A stretch of DNA of 64,000 nucleotides from Lacrimispora sp. BS-2 (GCF_040207125.1 NZ_CP157940.1:1984001-2048000), one strand, 5' to 3'. Shown: positions 25,405-34,084, counted from the first letter of the stretch. Made by a program: numbers and translations. Notes: generated by a model not told the origin, from the letters alone.

Positions 25405-26061
25405 TCAGCCCGGAAACAGGACTACTTCTTTATTAAAAATGCCGTAATAGACCTCTCCCGACGGAAGGAGGCCTGCTCTCCCGCCTGTCACCTCTGTGAT
25501 GTCAGCCCGAAGCTTATCCATGGCCTCATCAGGAACCAGGGCAGTAAGCTCCACCCGGTCCGTATATTCGACGCCAAGAGTCGTGATTTCCCGCTGTCCC
25601 AGAAGATACTGGATCTTCCCAATGCCGTTATAATCCGTAGTAACGGAAAGCTTTACTGCCGGTTCCACGGTTAATGCCGTACAGGACTTCAGCCCTTCCT
25701 GCACTGCCTTTGAATAAGCTCGTACAAGGCCTCCTGTCCCAAGAAGAGTCCCTCCAAAGTACCGGGTCACCACTGCACAGAGGTTCACAAGCTTTTCTCC
25801 TTCCAGAACATCCATCATGGGTTTTCCTGCAGTCTGGCTGGGCTCCCCGTCATCACTTAAGCGCTTCTCTTCTCCGCCTCTCCCCAGAATCCAGGCATAG
25901 CAGTTATGTCTTGCATCCCAATATTTTTTTCTTGTTTCCTCTATAAATGCCAGAGCCTCAGCCTCTGTTTCCACCGGCTTTAAATTAGCAATGAACCGGG
26001 ACTTTTTCTCTGTAATTTCCCCTGTGCCGCCCTGATACAAAATTCTATAAGCCTTTCTCAT
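25405..26061 (-). CDS. YigZ/IMPACT family protein
   Basis: 218 aa. The N-terminal domain has the UPF0029/IMPACT signature: EKKSRFIANLKPVETEAEA, DARHNCYAWILG and SDDGEPSQTAGKPMMDVLE, then VVTRYFGGTLLGTGGLVRAY. The C-terminal ~70 aa form the DUF1949 ferredoxin-like domain. The family is linked to translation control in eukaryotes; the bacterial role is unsettled. I chose ATG 26061 for its AGGA site inside the first codons of the longer frame (26073). Confidence 0.93.
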   Translation of the reverse strand: MRKAYRILYQGGTGEITEKKSRFIANLKPVETEAEALAFIEETRKKYWDARHNCYAWILGRGGEEKRLSDDGEPSQTAGKPMMDVLEGEKLVNLCAVVTRYFGGTLLGTGGLVRAYSKAVQEGLKSCTALTVEPAVKLSVTTDYNGIGKIQYLLGQREITTLGVEYTDRVELTALVPDEAMDKLRADITEVTGGRAGLLPSGEVYYGIFNKEVVLFPG

Positions 26062-26172
26062 AAACTTCCTCATTTCTTATTTTTAACCGACCACCCCCAT
26101 TATAACCAAAAGTACAGACCCAGGCAAGCTTTCATGTATATTTTGCCTGATTATCTCCAAAAATGGTAGGTG

Positions 26173-26201
26173 TTGAATTGTACGACAATTTTTGGTATAA
26201 T
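26173..26201 (+). promoter_or_regulatory. Promoter of the PBP1A gene
   Basis: TTGAAT (26173-26178), 17 bp, TATAAT (26196-26201), immediately followed by the leader repeat copy C and the start at 26298. Confidence 0.65.
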
Positions 26202-26204
26202 GTA

Positions 26205-26292
26205 CCGGTAATGCCTTACAGGCATTCCTTTACGCCCAAAAAGCGGGGCAGGCTCTGCCCAAAAAGCATGGGCAATAAAGTGGAAAGGAGGC
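26205..26292 (+). repeat. Structured leader repeat, copy C (before the PBP1A gene)
   Basis: ATGCCTTACAGGCAT hairpin, CCTTTACGCCC, then a doubled GCCCAAAAAGC-GGGGC / GCCCAAAAAGCATGGGC hairpin unit, then AAAGTGGAAAGGAGG ending at the start region. The first hairpin keeps its pairing with a different sequence from copies A and B. Confidence 0.8.
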
Positions 26293-26297
26293 TTCCT

Positions 26298-28949
26298 ATG
26301 AATTACGGCAAACAAGCGACAGAGAAAAAGATCAGATCTGCCAATTCAAAGACAAGAAAATATACCACAAAGGTATTTCTTGCCTTTTTAAAGAGTCTAT
26401 TTGTGCTATGCTTGTTTGGCAGCATTGTTGCTGCCAGCATCTGTTTTGGCATGGTAAAAGGAATCATAGACAATGCTCCTGACGTAGATATCGCAACCAT
26501 TGTTCCAAACGAATATGCAACAACGGTCTATGACAGCGCCGGAAACGTCACTGAAACCCTGGTAACCGCAGGTTCCAACCGGGAGGAAGCCAGTTATGAG
26601 GAACTTCCGAAGAATCTGGTCAATGCTTTTGTTTCCTATGAGGATTCCCGGTTCTGGGAGCACAATGGAATCGATTTGCGATCCATTCTCCGTGCCGTTA
26701 AGGGCGTTCTGACAGGGGATTCCACCGCAGGCGGAGGAAGTACCATTACCCAGCAGTTAATTAAAAACAGCGTCTTTGGAGGCGGCATGGAAAAGAGCTT
26801 CGGAGAACGGCTGGAACGAAAGCTGCAGGAATGGTTTTTAGCCGTCAAGCTGGATAAGGCTATGGCCAAGGAGCAGATCATAACCAACTATTTAAATACC
26901 ATTAACCTGGGCAACAATTCCCTGGGAGTCAAGGTGGCTGCCAGAAGATATTTCAATAAGGACGTTTCGGACTTGACATTATCAGAATGTGCAGTCCTTG
27001 CGGGAATCACCCAGAACCCCTCAAAGTTTAACCCGATCACAGGAGAAAAAGCCAATTCGGACAAGCAAAAGGTAATTCTTCAATATATGAATGACCAGGG
27101 ATATATCACAAAGCAGGAAGAAGATCAGGCCCTGTCCGATGACGTCTATTCCAGGATCCAGAACGTAGATACCGCTACCAAGGAGACCTCCACCCCATAC
27201 AGCTATTTTACGGATGAGCTGGTGGAGCAGGTAAAAAAAGCCATGAAGGACCAGTTAGGATACACGGACACTCAGGCCCACAACATGCTTTACAGCGGCG
27301 GACTGTCGATTTATACCACCCAGGATCCTAAGATCCAGTCCATTGTAGACGAGGAAATCAACAATCCTGAAAACTATTCCGCCGCCAGATATTCCATCGA
27401 ATACAGGCTGTCCGTCACCCATGAGGATGGAACCACAACCCATTACTCTGAGGAAAATATAAAACGTTATCACAAGGAAAATGGAGATACGGGATTTGAC
27501 GGCTTATATAATACCGAAGAGGCGATCCAGAACGATATAAACGGATACAAGGCTTATCTTTTAAAAGAAGGGGATACCATTCTTGGAGAAAGCCTTCATA
27601 AAATGCTGCAGCCCCAGGCTTCCTTTGTCCTTATGGACCAGAAGACCGGGGAAGTAAAAGCCATAAGCGGCGGACGGGGGCAAAAAACAGCCAGTTTAAC
27701 CTTGAACCGGGCCAGCAACACATACCGTCAGCCAGGATCCACCGCTAAGATCTTAACAGCCTTTGCGCCTGCCCTTGATACCTGTGGGGCCACCCTGGGA
27801 TCTGTTTATTATGATTCTGTTTACACGGTGGGCACTAAGACCTTTTCCAACTGGTACAGCTCCGGCTATCAAGGCTATTCCAGCATACGTGACGGAATTA
27901 TCTACTCCATGAACATCGTGGCTGTCCGCTGCCTGATGGAAACCGTAACGCCTCAGCTTGGTGTGGAATACGCCAAGAATTTCGGAATTTCCTCCTTAAC
28001 CGATACCGATTATAATGCGGCCCTGGCCCTTGGAGGAATCACCACCGGCGTTTCCAACTTAGAGCTGACCGGCGCCTTTGCTACCATCGCAAACGGAGGC
28101 GTTTACAAAAAGCCTATATTCTTTACCAGAATTCTGGATCATGACGGCAAGGTGCTGATTGACAATACACCGGAAACCCACCGGGTATTAAAGGATTCCA
28201 CCGCATTTCTTTTAACCGATGCCATGGCCGATTCCATGGAAAGCAGCAGAAAGTTCTCAAGCTCGGGGCCAAGCTCCACCAGCGCCTCTGCTCACATTCC
28301 CGGTATGTCAGGGGCAGGAAAAAGCGGTACCACCTCCGCAAACAATGATATCTGGTTCGTAGGTTATACCCCCTATTATACTGCCGGTATCTGGGCCGGC
28401 TGCGACGACAACCAGAAACTTACGAAGCAAAATGGGGGAGCCTCCTTCCACAAGCCCATCTGGCGGAAGATCATGACCAGAGTCCATGAAGGAATGCCCG
28501 ATCCTGGTTTTCCAGTGCCTGACAGCATAGAAACCGCTCAGATCTGCCGCAAATCCGGCAAACTGGCAGTCTCCGGTGTCTGCAACAACGACCCCAGAGG
28601 CAATGCGGTATACACTGAGTATTTTGCAAAGGGCACAGTTCCAACCGACGTATGCAACAATCATGTACGCGCAACGGTCTGCTCTGTATCCCACCGTCTG
28701 CCTACGCCTTACTGTCCGGAACGGACCACCGCCATATTTATGGCAATTCCTTCGGGAGAAGAAGGGGCAACAGATGACTCCAAATACGCAATGCCAGGGT
28801 ATTGCACCATCCATTCTGCCAATTCCATCATCCTTCCTCCGGGAGATAATTCAGATTCACCCGGCGGAATTCCACAGCAGTACGGACCTGGGCATGGACC
28901 CCAGAATCCTGGCGGGGCAACACAGATTCCTCCCTGGGGAGGTTATTAA
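26298..28949 (+). CDS. Class A penicillin-binding protein (PBP1A-type)
   Basis: 883 aa bifunctional peptidoglycan synthase. A basic cytoplasmic N-terminus precedes one membrane helix (about 31-56). The glycosyltransferase domain has FVSYEDSRFWEHNGID, GGGSTITQQLIKN and ECAVLAGITQNPS. The transpeptidase domain has STAK (about 480), SMN (about 536) and KSGTT (about 675). The tail is Pro/Gly-rich (PPGDNSDSPGG, GPGHGPQNPGG). It polymerises and crosslinks peptidoglycan outside the membrane. ATG 26298 follows AAGGAGG; the frame begins at 26163, but that part is the leader repeat. Confidence 0.95.
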   Translation: MNYGKQATEKKIRSANSKTRKYTTKVFLAFLKSLFVLCLFGSIVAASICFGMVKGIIDNAPDVDIATIVPNEYATTVYDSAGNVTETLVTAGSNREEASYEELPKNLVNAFVSYEDSRFWEHNGIDLRSILRAVKGVLTGDSTAGGGSTITQQLIKNSVFGGGMEKSFGERLERKLQEWFLAVKLDKAMAKEQIITNYLNTINLGNNSLGVKVAARRYFNKDVSDLTLSECAVLAGITQNPSKFNPITGEKANSDKQKVILQYMNDQGYITKQEEDQALSDDVYSRIQNVDTATKETSTPYSYFTDELVEQVKKAMKDQLGYTDTQAHNMLYSGGLSIYTTQDPKIQSIVDEEINNPENYSAARYSIEYRLSVTHEDGTTTHYSEENIKRYHKENGDTGFDGLYNTEEAIQNDINGYKAYLLKEGDTILGESLHKMLQPQASFVLMDQKTGEVKAISGGRGQKTASLTLNRASNTYRQPGSTAKILTAFAPALDTCGATLGSVYYDSVYTVGTKTFSNWYSSGYQGYSSIRDGIIYSMNIVAVRCLMETVTPQLGVEYAKNFGISSLTDTDYNAALALGGITTGVSNLELTGAFATIANGGVYKKPIFFTRILDHDGKVLIDNTPETHRVLKDSTAFLLTDAMADSMESSRKFSSSGPSSTSASAHIPGMSGAGKSGTTSANNDIWFVGYTPYYTAGIWAGCDDNQKLTKQNGGASFHKPIWRKIMTRVHEGMPDPGFPVPDSIETAQICRKSGKLAVSGVCNNDPRGNAVYTEYFAKGTVPTDVCNNHVRATVCSVSHRLPTPYCPERTTAIFMAIPSGEEGATDDSKYAMPGYCTIHSANSIILPPGDNSDSPGGIPQQYGPGHGPQNPGGATQIPPWGGY

Positions 28950-29035
28950 AAAACACCTGCGGTTGTGATGCTGCTCCGGTAAGCGGGGCGGGGCTATGAT
29001 ATAGGTAAATGGAAACAATAATAAAGAGAAACATA

Positions 29036-29078
29036 AGTGTGCCTCAAAAACCAGACTGGTTTTTGAGGCACACTTTTT
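29036..29078. terminator. Bidirectional terminator
   Basis: AAGTGTGCCTCAAAAACCA pairs perfectly with TGGTTTTTGAGGCACACTT over a 3-nt loop, with T run after, between the converging PBP1A and spoVAE genes. Confidence 0.93.
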
Positions 29079-29118
29079 GCATTATATTTTCTTATATTTT
29101 CGTTTCTTGCGAATCGTA

Positions 29119-29475
29119 TCAGTTCTTCATCTTAGGCTTAAATAGAATGGATCCCAGATATCCGAAGATCAATGCTCCGGAGATTCCTACTGCACTTGCA
29201 GTAAATCCTCCTTTAAAAATCCCTAAAAATCCATCCTCTCCCATGCTCTTTGATACGCCTTTCCATAAGGTGTTTCCAAAGCCCAGAAGCGGAACCGTTG
29301 CCCCGGCTCCGGCCCAGTCGGCAAAGGGCTGGTAAATACCAATAGCGCCCAGAATGCTTCCGGTTACTACCAGAAGAACCATGATGCGGCCGGGCATCAG
29401 TTTTGTATTGTCCATTAATATCTGCACCAGGGCACAGATCACTCCTCCGACTAAAAATGCTTTCACGTAATCCAT
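29119..29475 (-). CDS. spoVAE: Stage V sporulation protein AE
   Basis: A 118 aa membrane protein with three or four hydrophobic segments. It begins YVKAFLVGGVICALVQILMDNTKL and has GAGATVPLLGFGNTLWKGVSKS, the SpoVAE/SpoVAC-type signature. It is part of the inner spore membrane channel for dipicolinate uptake and release. It follows spoVAD after 167 bp that contain a large three-way palindrome, and is the last gene of the run. Confidence 0.93.
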   Translation of the reverse strand: MDYVKAFLVGGVICALVQILMDNTKLMPGRIMVLLVVTGSILGAIGIYQPFADWAGAGATVPLLGFGNTLWKGVSKSMGEDGFLGIFKGGFTASAVGISGALIFGYLGSILFKPKMKN

Positions 29476-29509
29476 GGCTGTCTCCTTTCTTTTTACTGGC
29501 TATGTGTCC

Positions 29510-29643
29510 GCCATGCCATTCATAATTTGGCGAAATACGTCGCCAAATTATGAATGCGGGCTGCGCCCTATAGAAATATTTGTACCGTTTGTGCTTAGTG
29601 AGCAAGCTCCCACGCACAAACAATACAAATATTTCTGCATGGC
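29510..29643. repeat. 134-bp compound palindrome (three-way junction) between spoVAD and spoVAE
   Basis: Outer arms GCCATGC (29510-29516) and GCATGGC (29637-29643) enclose two further palindromes: a perfect 16-bp pair CATTCATAATTTGGCG / CGCCAAATTATGAATG (29517-29532, 29541-29556) and a pair AGAAATATTTGTA / TACAAATATTTCT (29572-29584, 29624-29636) extended inward by GTTTGTGC/GCACAAAC. Base-pairing would give a closed three-way junction in DNA or RNA. Its outer arm touches the spoVAD stop codon. Confidence 0.85.
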
Positions 29644-30662
29644 TATAGGTTTCCCATATTTTCAATGACAACTCCATGGGCAATTCCTGGAATCGTCTCA
29701 CCTTCGTTAAAGCTCACAGTGGAAAGGAGGGCGCCGGTGGGCACGAACAAGACCCTTTTCCATGTGCCGTCTTGTACTTTAGGAAGTATATAGGAGCAAA
29801 GGGTGGAAGCCGCACATCCGCAGCCGCTGCCTCCTGCATGAGTATCCTGATTATCACTGTTAAATATCTCCAGCCCGCAATCCGTATGCACCTTTTCCAG
29901 GTCATGTCCTTTATTCTTCATAAAATCAAGCAGGATCGTCCGGCCGACCTGGCCAAGATCTCCTGTAATGATTTTGTCATAATAGGATTCATCCACCTGA
30001 AAATCGTCAAAATTCTGCTGAATGGTGTGGAAAGCAGCTGGCGCCATGGCTGCCCCCATGTTCATGGAATCCTTGATGCCCATGTCCACCATGCGTCCTG
30101 TGGTGATTCCGGTGATGGCCGCGATTCCTTCTTTCCTGTTTTTGGTGAGTATCACTGCACCGCAGCCGGTAACAGTCCATGAGGAAGAAAACGGCCTCTG
30201 GCTTCCATATGCCAGGGGATAACGGAATTGCTTTTCAGCCGTTGCAAAATGGCTGGAAGCCATGGCCATTACCTTATCCGCATAGCCCCCTGCCACAGTC
30301 ATGGCTCCTAAATTAAGAGCTTCTCCCATGGTGGAGCATGCTCCGAACAGGCCGAATAAGGGAATTTCTAAATCTACCGTTCCAAAGGATGTGGCGATCA
30401 GCTGTCCCAGTAAATCTCCTGCAAACAAATAACGGATGTCCTTTTTCCGGATATCCCCCTTTTCAATGGCCAGATCAGCCGTCTGCTTCTGAAGGGCGCT
30501 TTCCGCCTTTTCCCATGTGTCCGCTCCAAACATATCGTCCTGCTCTACCACATCGAACAAATTTCCCAGGGGACCCTGGCCTTCTTTTTTACCGACTATG
30601 GAAGCCATGCTTTCAATAATCGGAGGTTCATCAAATCTAACACTTGCTTTTCCTATCTGCAT
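29643..30662 (-). CDS. spoVAD: Stage V sporulation protein AD
   Basis: A 339 aa thiolase-fold SpoVAD, the soluble dipicolinate-binding part of the SpoVA channel. It begins QIGKASVRFDEPPIIESMASIVGKKEG and has GLFGACSTMGEALNLGA, FATAEKQFRYPLAYGSQRP and HAGGSGCGCAASTLCSYIL. ATG 30662 has GGAGAG just upstream; a longer frame opens at 30692. It follows spoVAC by 32 bp. Confidence 0.96.
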   Translation of the reverse strand: MQIGKASVRFDEPPIIESMASIVGKKEGQGPLGNLFDVVEQDDMFGADTWEKAESALQKQTADLAIEKGDIRKKDIRYLFAGDLLGQLIATSFGTVDLEIPLFGLFGACSTMGEALNLGAMTVAGGYADKVMAMASSHFATAEKQFRYPLAYGSQRPFSSSWTVTGCGAVILTKNRKEGIAAITGITTGRMVDMGIKDSMNMGAAMAPAAFHTIQQNFDDFQVDESYYDKIITGDLGQVGRTILLDFMKNKGHDLEKVHTDCGLEIFNSDNQDTHAGGSGCGCAASTLCSYILPKVQDGTWKRVLFVPTGALLSTVSFNEGETIPGIAHGVVIENMGNL

Positions 30663-30694
30663 TTTTTCTCTCCATTTCTCTGACCGGTTCATTC

Positions 30695-31147
30695 CTACAG
30701 TATTTGAAAGGCCTTTAATACATAGGCGATGATTCCCAGGAGCCAGGAGCTTAATATCCCATATAATATGACAGGACCGGCAATGGTAAAGATTTTACAG
30801 CCGATTCCGAACACCTGGCCTTCCGCCTTAAATTCCACAGCCGGAGCGACAACGGAATTGGCAAATCCCGTGATCGGCACCAGGGCTCCTGCTCCGCCAA
30901 ATTTTGTGATCTTGGGGTAAATGTTGAATCCGGTCAGGATGACAGTGGCTGCAATCAGAACCAGAGTAGTCCAGGCAGAGGCTGCTTCCTTTTCCATGCC
31001 TGCATTCATAAATAAAGTTGTAGTAAGCTGTCCAAGGGTACATATGATTCCCCCTACTAAAAAAGCCTTTACAAGCCCCGGCCACCTTTTGTGCACCGGT
31101 GTCACCTGTTTTACATAAGCCTCATATGCTTTTTTGTTTATTTCCAT
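30695..31147 (-). CDS. spoVAC: Stage V sporulation protein AC
   Basis: A 150 aa membrane protein with four hydrophobic segments: YEAYVKQVTPVHKRWPGLVKAFLVGGIICTLGQ then GGAGALVPITGFANSVVAPAVEFKAEG, both hallmarks of SpoVAC. SpoVAC is the mechanosensitive-like core of the dipicolinate channel. ATG 31147 follows AAAGGAGG. An 85 bp gap to spoVAB contains a diverged leader repeat. Confidence 0.96.
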   Translation of the reverse strand: MEINKKAYEAYVKQVTPVHKRWPGLVKAFLVGGIICTLGQLTTTLFMNAGMEKEAASAWTTLVLIAATVILTGFNIYPKITKFGGAGALVPITGFANSVVAPAVEFKAEGQVFGIGCKIFTIAGPVILYGILSSWLLGIIAYVLKAFQIL

Positions 31148-31148
31148 T

Positions 31149-31218
31149 ATTTTCCTCCTTTGCTCCCATTCTTTTCAGGCATATAACATGCCCTTTGGGC
31201 GTTCCTACATTCTATAAA
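31149..31218 (-). repeat. Structured leader repeat, copy E (between spoVAB and spoVAC)
   Basis: On the minus strand AGGAACGCCC-AAA-GGGCAT, then TATATGCC-TGAAAAGAAT-GGGAGC and AAAGGAGGAAAATA before the spoVAC ATG. The order of hairpin, YTTTATGCC, A-rich loop, GGG and purine-rich site matches copies A-D, though the second stem is weaker. Confidence 0.65.
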
Positions 31219-31232
31219 TCCTTTTCCTGATG

Positions 31233-31658
31233 CTACTGCCCAAAATTCCCTGTAAAATAGATCAGGGACCCGATCAATTTGCCAAGACCCAGGGAAAGGA
31301 TCAAATATTGCAGGCCAACGGCCAGATGAATTCTACGGCTGATTACGGGCAGGGCTTTTAAAGTCTCTGCAAGGGACATGACAAGGATGCCTACAAATAT
31401 TCCTACGGAAAGCCCGTATATTCCAAGAACCAGATTTCCGCCGAACCCTATGGGAATTTTATAAATATCACATATATTCCCAAGAACACCGCCAAGAATG
31501 ATAACCGACTCAAAAAGCAGAATATGCTTCTTTGTATGGGTTGCTCCGATCAGTCTTGGAAACACACCAATAATTGCCAAAAAAGCAAAAACGCCGGCTG
31601 CTATAATGCCGCCAGCGCTGAGCCCAATAAAAACAAGAAATACTTCTTTAAGAAACAT
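31233..31658 (-). CDS. spoVAB: Stage V sporulation protein AB
   Basis: A 141 aa membrane protein with four hydrophobic segments. It begins FLKEVFLVFIGLSAGGIIAAGVFAFL and contains FPRLIGATHTKKHI and LGNICDIYKIPIGFGGN, the SpoVAB pattern. ATG 31658 overlaps the 3' end of spoVAA by 11 bp, with AAGGAG ten bases upstream, so translation is coupled. Confidence 0.93.
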   Translation of the reverse strand: MFLKEVFLVFIGLSAGGIIAAGVFAFLAIIGVFPRLIGATHTKKHILLFESVIILGGVLGNICDIYKIPIGFGGNLVLGIYGLSVGIFVGILVMSLAETLKALPVISRRIHLAVGLQYLILSLGLGKLIGSLIYFTGNFGQ

Positions 31659-32274
31659 CAATATCCGACTCCTTTCTTCCATCGTTCTGGATCAGAGTCT
31701 TACTGATACTGTCTTCGTAAAGCCGCATTTCCACCTCCAGCGGAGTTGGATCGGTATTGATCTTGTATTTTGCGAAATGATTAAAGAATCCCACAATTCC
31801 AAGAGCCAGTCCAACAGAATAACTGACCTCCAAAATCGTGAATCCGCTGGACTCCTGCTTCATGATGATCCGGTAAATTTCCTTGAAAACATCCGTAACG
31901 TTGGCATCATTATTAAAGGTCATAATGGCAAAGGATGCACCGCAGAAACATACGATACAGACAAAAATGGTTTTGGCCCACTGCCAGGCCCATACGGGAG
32001 GTTTGGGCTTATGGTAGTCTATGATAAAATCTACCTCTCCCACATTATTGATCTGAAGATTCGGATCCATTTCTATCAGTTTCTTGATTACATCCAGAGT
32101 TTTTTCTATATACCGCTTGTTGCGGTCCAAATGGATGGTTTTGATCCGAAGGGCTTTACACTTATTCATGATGGCCGTATCGTCGCAATAAACATCCGCC
32201 ACATCCTTTAACTGGATTTCCTTGTGCCGCACCTCAGTAATCTGACTGATATTCAAATAAACAGTCTTGCTCAC
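31648..32274 (-). CDS. spoVAA: Stage V sporulation protein AA
   Basis: A 208 aa SpoVAA. It has an N-terminal soluble part (VYLNISQITEVRHKEIQLKDVADVYCD, IHLDRNKRYIEKTLDVIKKL) and two hydrophobic helices (about 118-140 and 160-185). I chose GTG 32274: its G-T-G-A overlaps the stop of the 53 aa ORF upstream and GGAG lies 11 bases before. A longer frame opens at ATG 32292 but has no site. It starts the spoVA block after sigF. Confidence 0.93.
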   Translation of the reverse strand: MSKTVYLNISQITEVRHKEIQLKDVADVYCDDTAIMNKCKALRIKTIHLDRNKRYIEKTLDVIKKLIEMDPNLQINNVGEVDFIIDYHKPKPPVWAWQWAKTIFVCIVCFCGASFAIMTFNNDANVTDVFKEIYRIIMKQESSGFTILEVSYSVGLALGIVGFFNHFAKYKINTDPTPLEVEMRLYEDSISKTLIQNDGRKESDIDVS

Positions 32275-32432
32275 GAGACCATCATCTCCCATCCCGGAAT
32301 GGCTTCAACAAGCGTCCCTTCTTTCTGTGTCCCGTCCGGCATAGCAGCAATCATATACCAGATAGCAGCGGCAACTGCAATTAGGCATAATACAAGAAGC
32401 GCCATGACAAACTTATGTTTTACGGATTCCAT
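32271..32432 (-). CDS. 53 aa single-span membrane protein between sigF and spoVAA
   Basis: ATG 32432 has a weak GGATGTGAG site. The product has one hydrophobic helix (KFVMALLVLCLIAVAAAIWYMI, about residues 7-28) and a short external part (PDGTQKEGTLVEAIPGWEMMVS). Its TGA overlaps the spoVAA GTG as GTGA, a strong hint that it is translated. I recognise no family; a small forespore membrane protein is plausible from context. Confidence 0.7.
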   Translation of the reverse strand: MESVKHKFVMALLVLCLIAVAAAIWYMIAAMPDGTQKEGTLVEAIPGWEMMVS

Positions 32433-32495
32433 ACGTGCTCACATCCTTTTTTCTGGTTTTCAAAGCTAGTATGAGCCGTATAAAATTATTTTATT

Positions 32496-33209
32496 CTACA
32501 ATTTTTCCCGCATCTGTTTTAAAATCTTTTTTTCCAGTCGGGAAACCTGGACCTGGGATATTCCAAGCTTTGCCGCAATTTGACTTTGAGTCTCATTATA
32601 ATAATAACGTCTGATAATGATTTCCCTATCCTTGTCGGAAAGCGCCGTTAAAAGTTCCCGAAGCACCATGCGGTTTAAAAGATCTTCCTGGGCGGAACTT
32701 TCCTCTTCAATTTTATCAATGAGTAAAATGCTGTTTTCGTCATTTTTGTTGACAGACCTGTATAAGGATTCCACTTCCGCTCCCGCTTCAATGGAAGCTG
32801 CCACTTCTTCTTTGCTGGCCCCTATTTCTCCGGCGATTTCTTCCACCGTAGGCTCTCTCCCAAGACGATATACCAATTCTTCCCTGACGTTTTTCACCTT
32901 AAGCCCCATTTCCTTTATGGAGCGGCTGACCTTGATCATTCCATCGTCTCTTAAAAAACGTTTGATCTCTCCTGTTATCATGGGCACCGCATAAGTGGAA
33001 AATTTCACCTCATAGGATAAGTCGAATTTATCAATGGCTTTCATTAAGCCAATGCTGCCGATTTGAAACAAATCCTCAGGTTCATAACCACGCCCTGTAA
33101 ATCTGCGTACAATGCTCCAAACCAGCCCGAAATTGTCGGTCACAAGCTGGTCTCTTGCCGCTTTATCTCCTTCGTGAGCCATTTCTATCAATCTCATGGT
33201 CTCATCCAT
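32496..33209 (-). CDS. sigF: RNA polymerase sigma factor SigF (forespore-specific)
   Basis: 237 aa sigma-70 of the sporulation class. Region 2 has DLFQIGSIGLMKAIDKFDLSYEVKFSTYAVPMITGEI; region 3 has IKVSRSIKEMGLKVKNV; region 4 ends QSQIAAKLGISQVQVSRLEKKILKQMRE. Gene order spoIIAA-spoIIAB-sigF confirms SigF. ATG 33209 has AGGTGAG upstream; a GTG at 33218 overlaps the spoIIAB stop. SpoIIAB holds it inactive until SpoIIAA is dephosphorylated. Confidence 0.98.
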   Translation of the reverse strand: MDETMRLIEMAHEGDKAARDQLVTDNFGLVWSIVRRFTGRGYEPEDLFQIGSIGLMKAIDKFDLSYEVKFSTYAVPMITGEIKRFLRDDGMIKVSRSIKEMGLKVKNVREELVYRLGREPTVEEIAGEIGASKEEVAASIEAGAEVESLYRSVNKNDENSILLIDKIEEESSAQEDLLNRMVLRELLTALSDKDREIIIRRYYYNETQSQIAAKLGISQVQVSRLEKKILKQMREKL

Positions 33210-33214
33210 AAGGC

Positions 33215-33649
33215 TCACCTGTTAATCTTCTTTTTCATGGTTACGGCAGTTCCCGCTCCGGCCGCCGACTCTACTTCCACCTGATCCATAAACGCTTCCA
33301 TAAAGGAAAATCCCATGCCTGACCGTTCTCCATCCGGATCTGTGGTATACATAGGCTCCATGGCCAGCTTGATATCGGGGATTCCGATACCCGTATCCCG
33401 TACGGTTACTGAAATTTCCTGGCCATCTATCCCCACTTCCAGGTAAATGATTCCTCCTTTCCCCTGATATCCATGGATGACCGCATTTGTGACAGCCTCC
33501 GACACGGCTGTTTTCACATCATCCACCTCTTCCAGGGTGGGATTCAATCTTGCCATAAAAACTGCCACTGCCACTCTGGCAAATTCCTCATTCTTTGACA
33601 GGGCTTCCAATTCCATTTTCAGAATTTCTGGTTTATTCTGTTCTGACAT
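33215..33649 (-). CDS. spoIIAB: Anti-sigma F factor
   Basis: 144 aa GHKL kinase. NEEFARVAVAVFMARLNPTLEEVDDVKTAVSEAVTNAVIHGY carries the N-box; VRDTGIGIPDI and GERSGMGFSFMEAFMDQ carry the ATP-lid glycines. It binds SigF and phosphorylates SpoIIAA. ATG 33649 follows AGGAGG. The ORF ends at the sigF start. Confidence 0.98.
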   Translation of the reverse strand: MSEQNKPEILKMELEALSKNEEFARVAVAVFMARLNPTLEEVDDVKTAVSEAVTNAVIHGYQGKGGIIYLEVGIDGQEISVTVRDTGIGIPDIKLAMEPMYTTDPDGERSGMGFSFMEAFMDQVEVESAAGAGTAVTMKKKINR

Positions 33650-33659
33650 ACGTTCCTCC

Positions 33660-34001
33660 TCAACCTGTGACTGCTGCTTCCTTAGAGTCATATAATTTCA
33701 TTAATTTTAAAATCCCCCCTATTTTAAGAATGCGGAGAGCCTGGGGTCCTGCACCGTAGATGGCTATGGTACCCCCGCTTAAAGCCATCTGCTTATACCT
33801 GTTCAGCAAGATACCGATTCCCGAGGAATCCATGAACCTGGTCTTTGAAAAATCGAAAACAATGCGCCTGATATAGTTCTCGGAAAGGATTAAATCGGTT
33901 TCGCATTTAAGCCCTGAACAGTTATGATGATCCAACTCCTCCGGCAGATGGACAATCAGCGTCTGCCCCTCTGCTTCATATGTAAAGTGTGGTTGATTCA
34001 T
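33660..34001 (-). CDS. spoIIAA: Anti-anti-sigma factor
   Basis: 113 aa STAS protein. The motif FDFSKTRFMDSSGIGILLNRYKQM holds the serine phosphorylated by SpoIIAB. ATG 34001 follows GGAGGAG by eight bases; a TTG two codons earlier is less likely. It is the first gene of the spoIIA-sigF-spoVA run. Confidence 0.98.
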   Translation of the reverse strand: MNQPHFTYEAEGQTLIVHLPEELDHHNCSGLKCETDLILSENYIRRIVFDFSKTRFMDSSGIGILLNRYKQMALSGGTIAIYGAGPQALRILKIGGILKLMKLYDSKEAAVTG

Positions 34002-34084
34002 ATGCAATACTCCTCCATTCCTTATTGTCTGTCCGTAATGCCAAAAAGAGCGTCACCCGGCCGCCGGAAACGGCCCGGGAAAAT

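Noticed and set aside
26163..26297. N-terminal extension of the PBP1A protein
   Set aside because: This stretch holds the promoter and the leader repeat; AAGGAGG directly precedes ATG 26298.
29213..29701. Minus-strand 162 aa frame across spoVAE and spoVAD
   Set aside because: It is a shadow frame through the palindrome and two well-supported genes.
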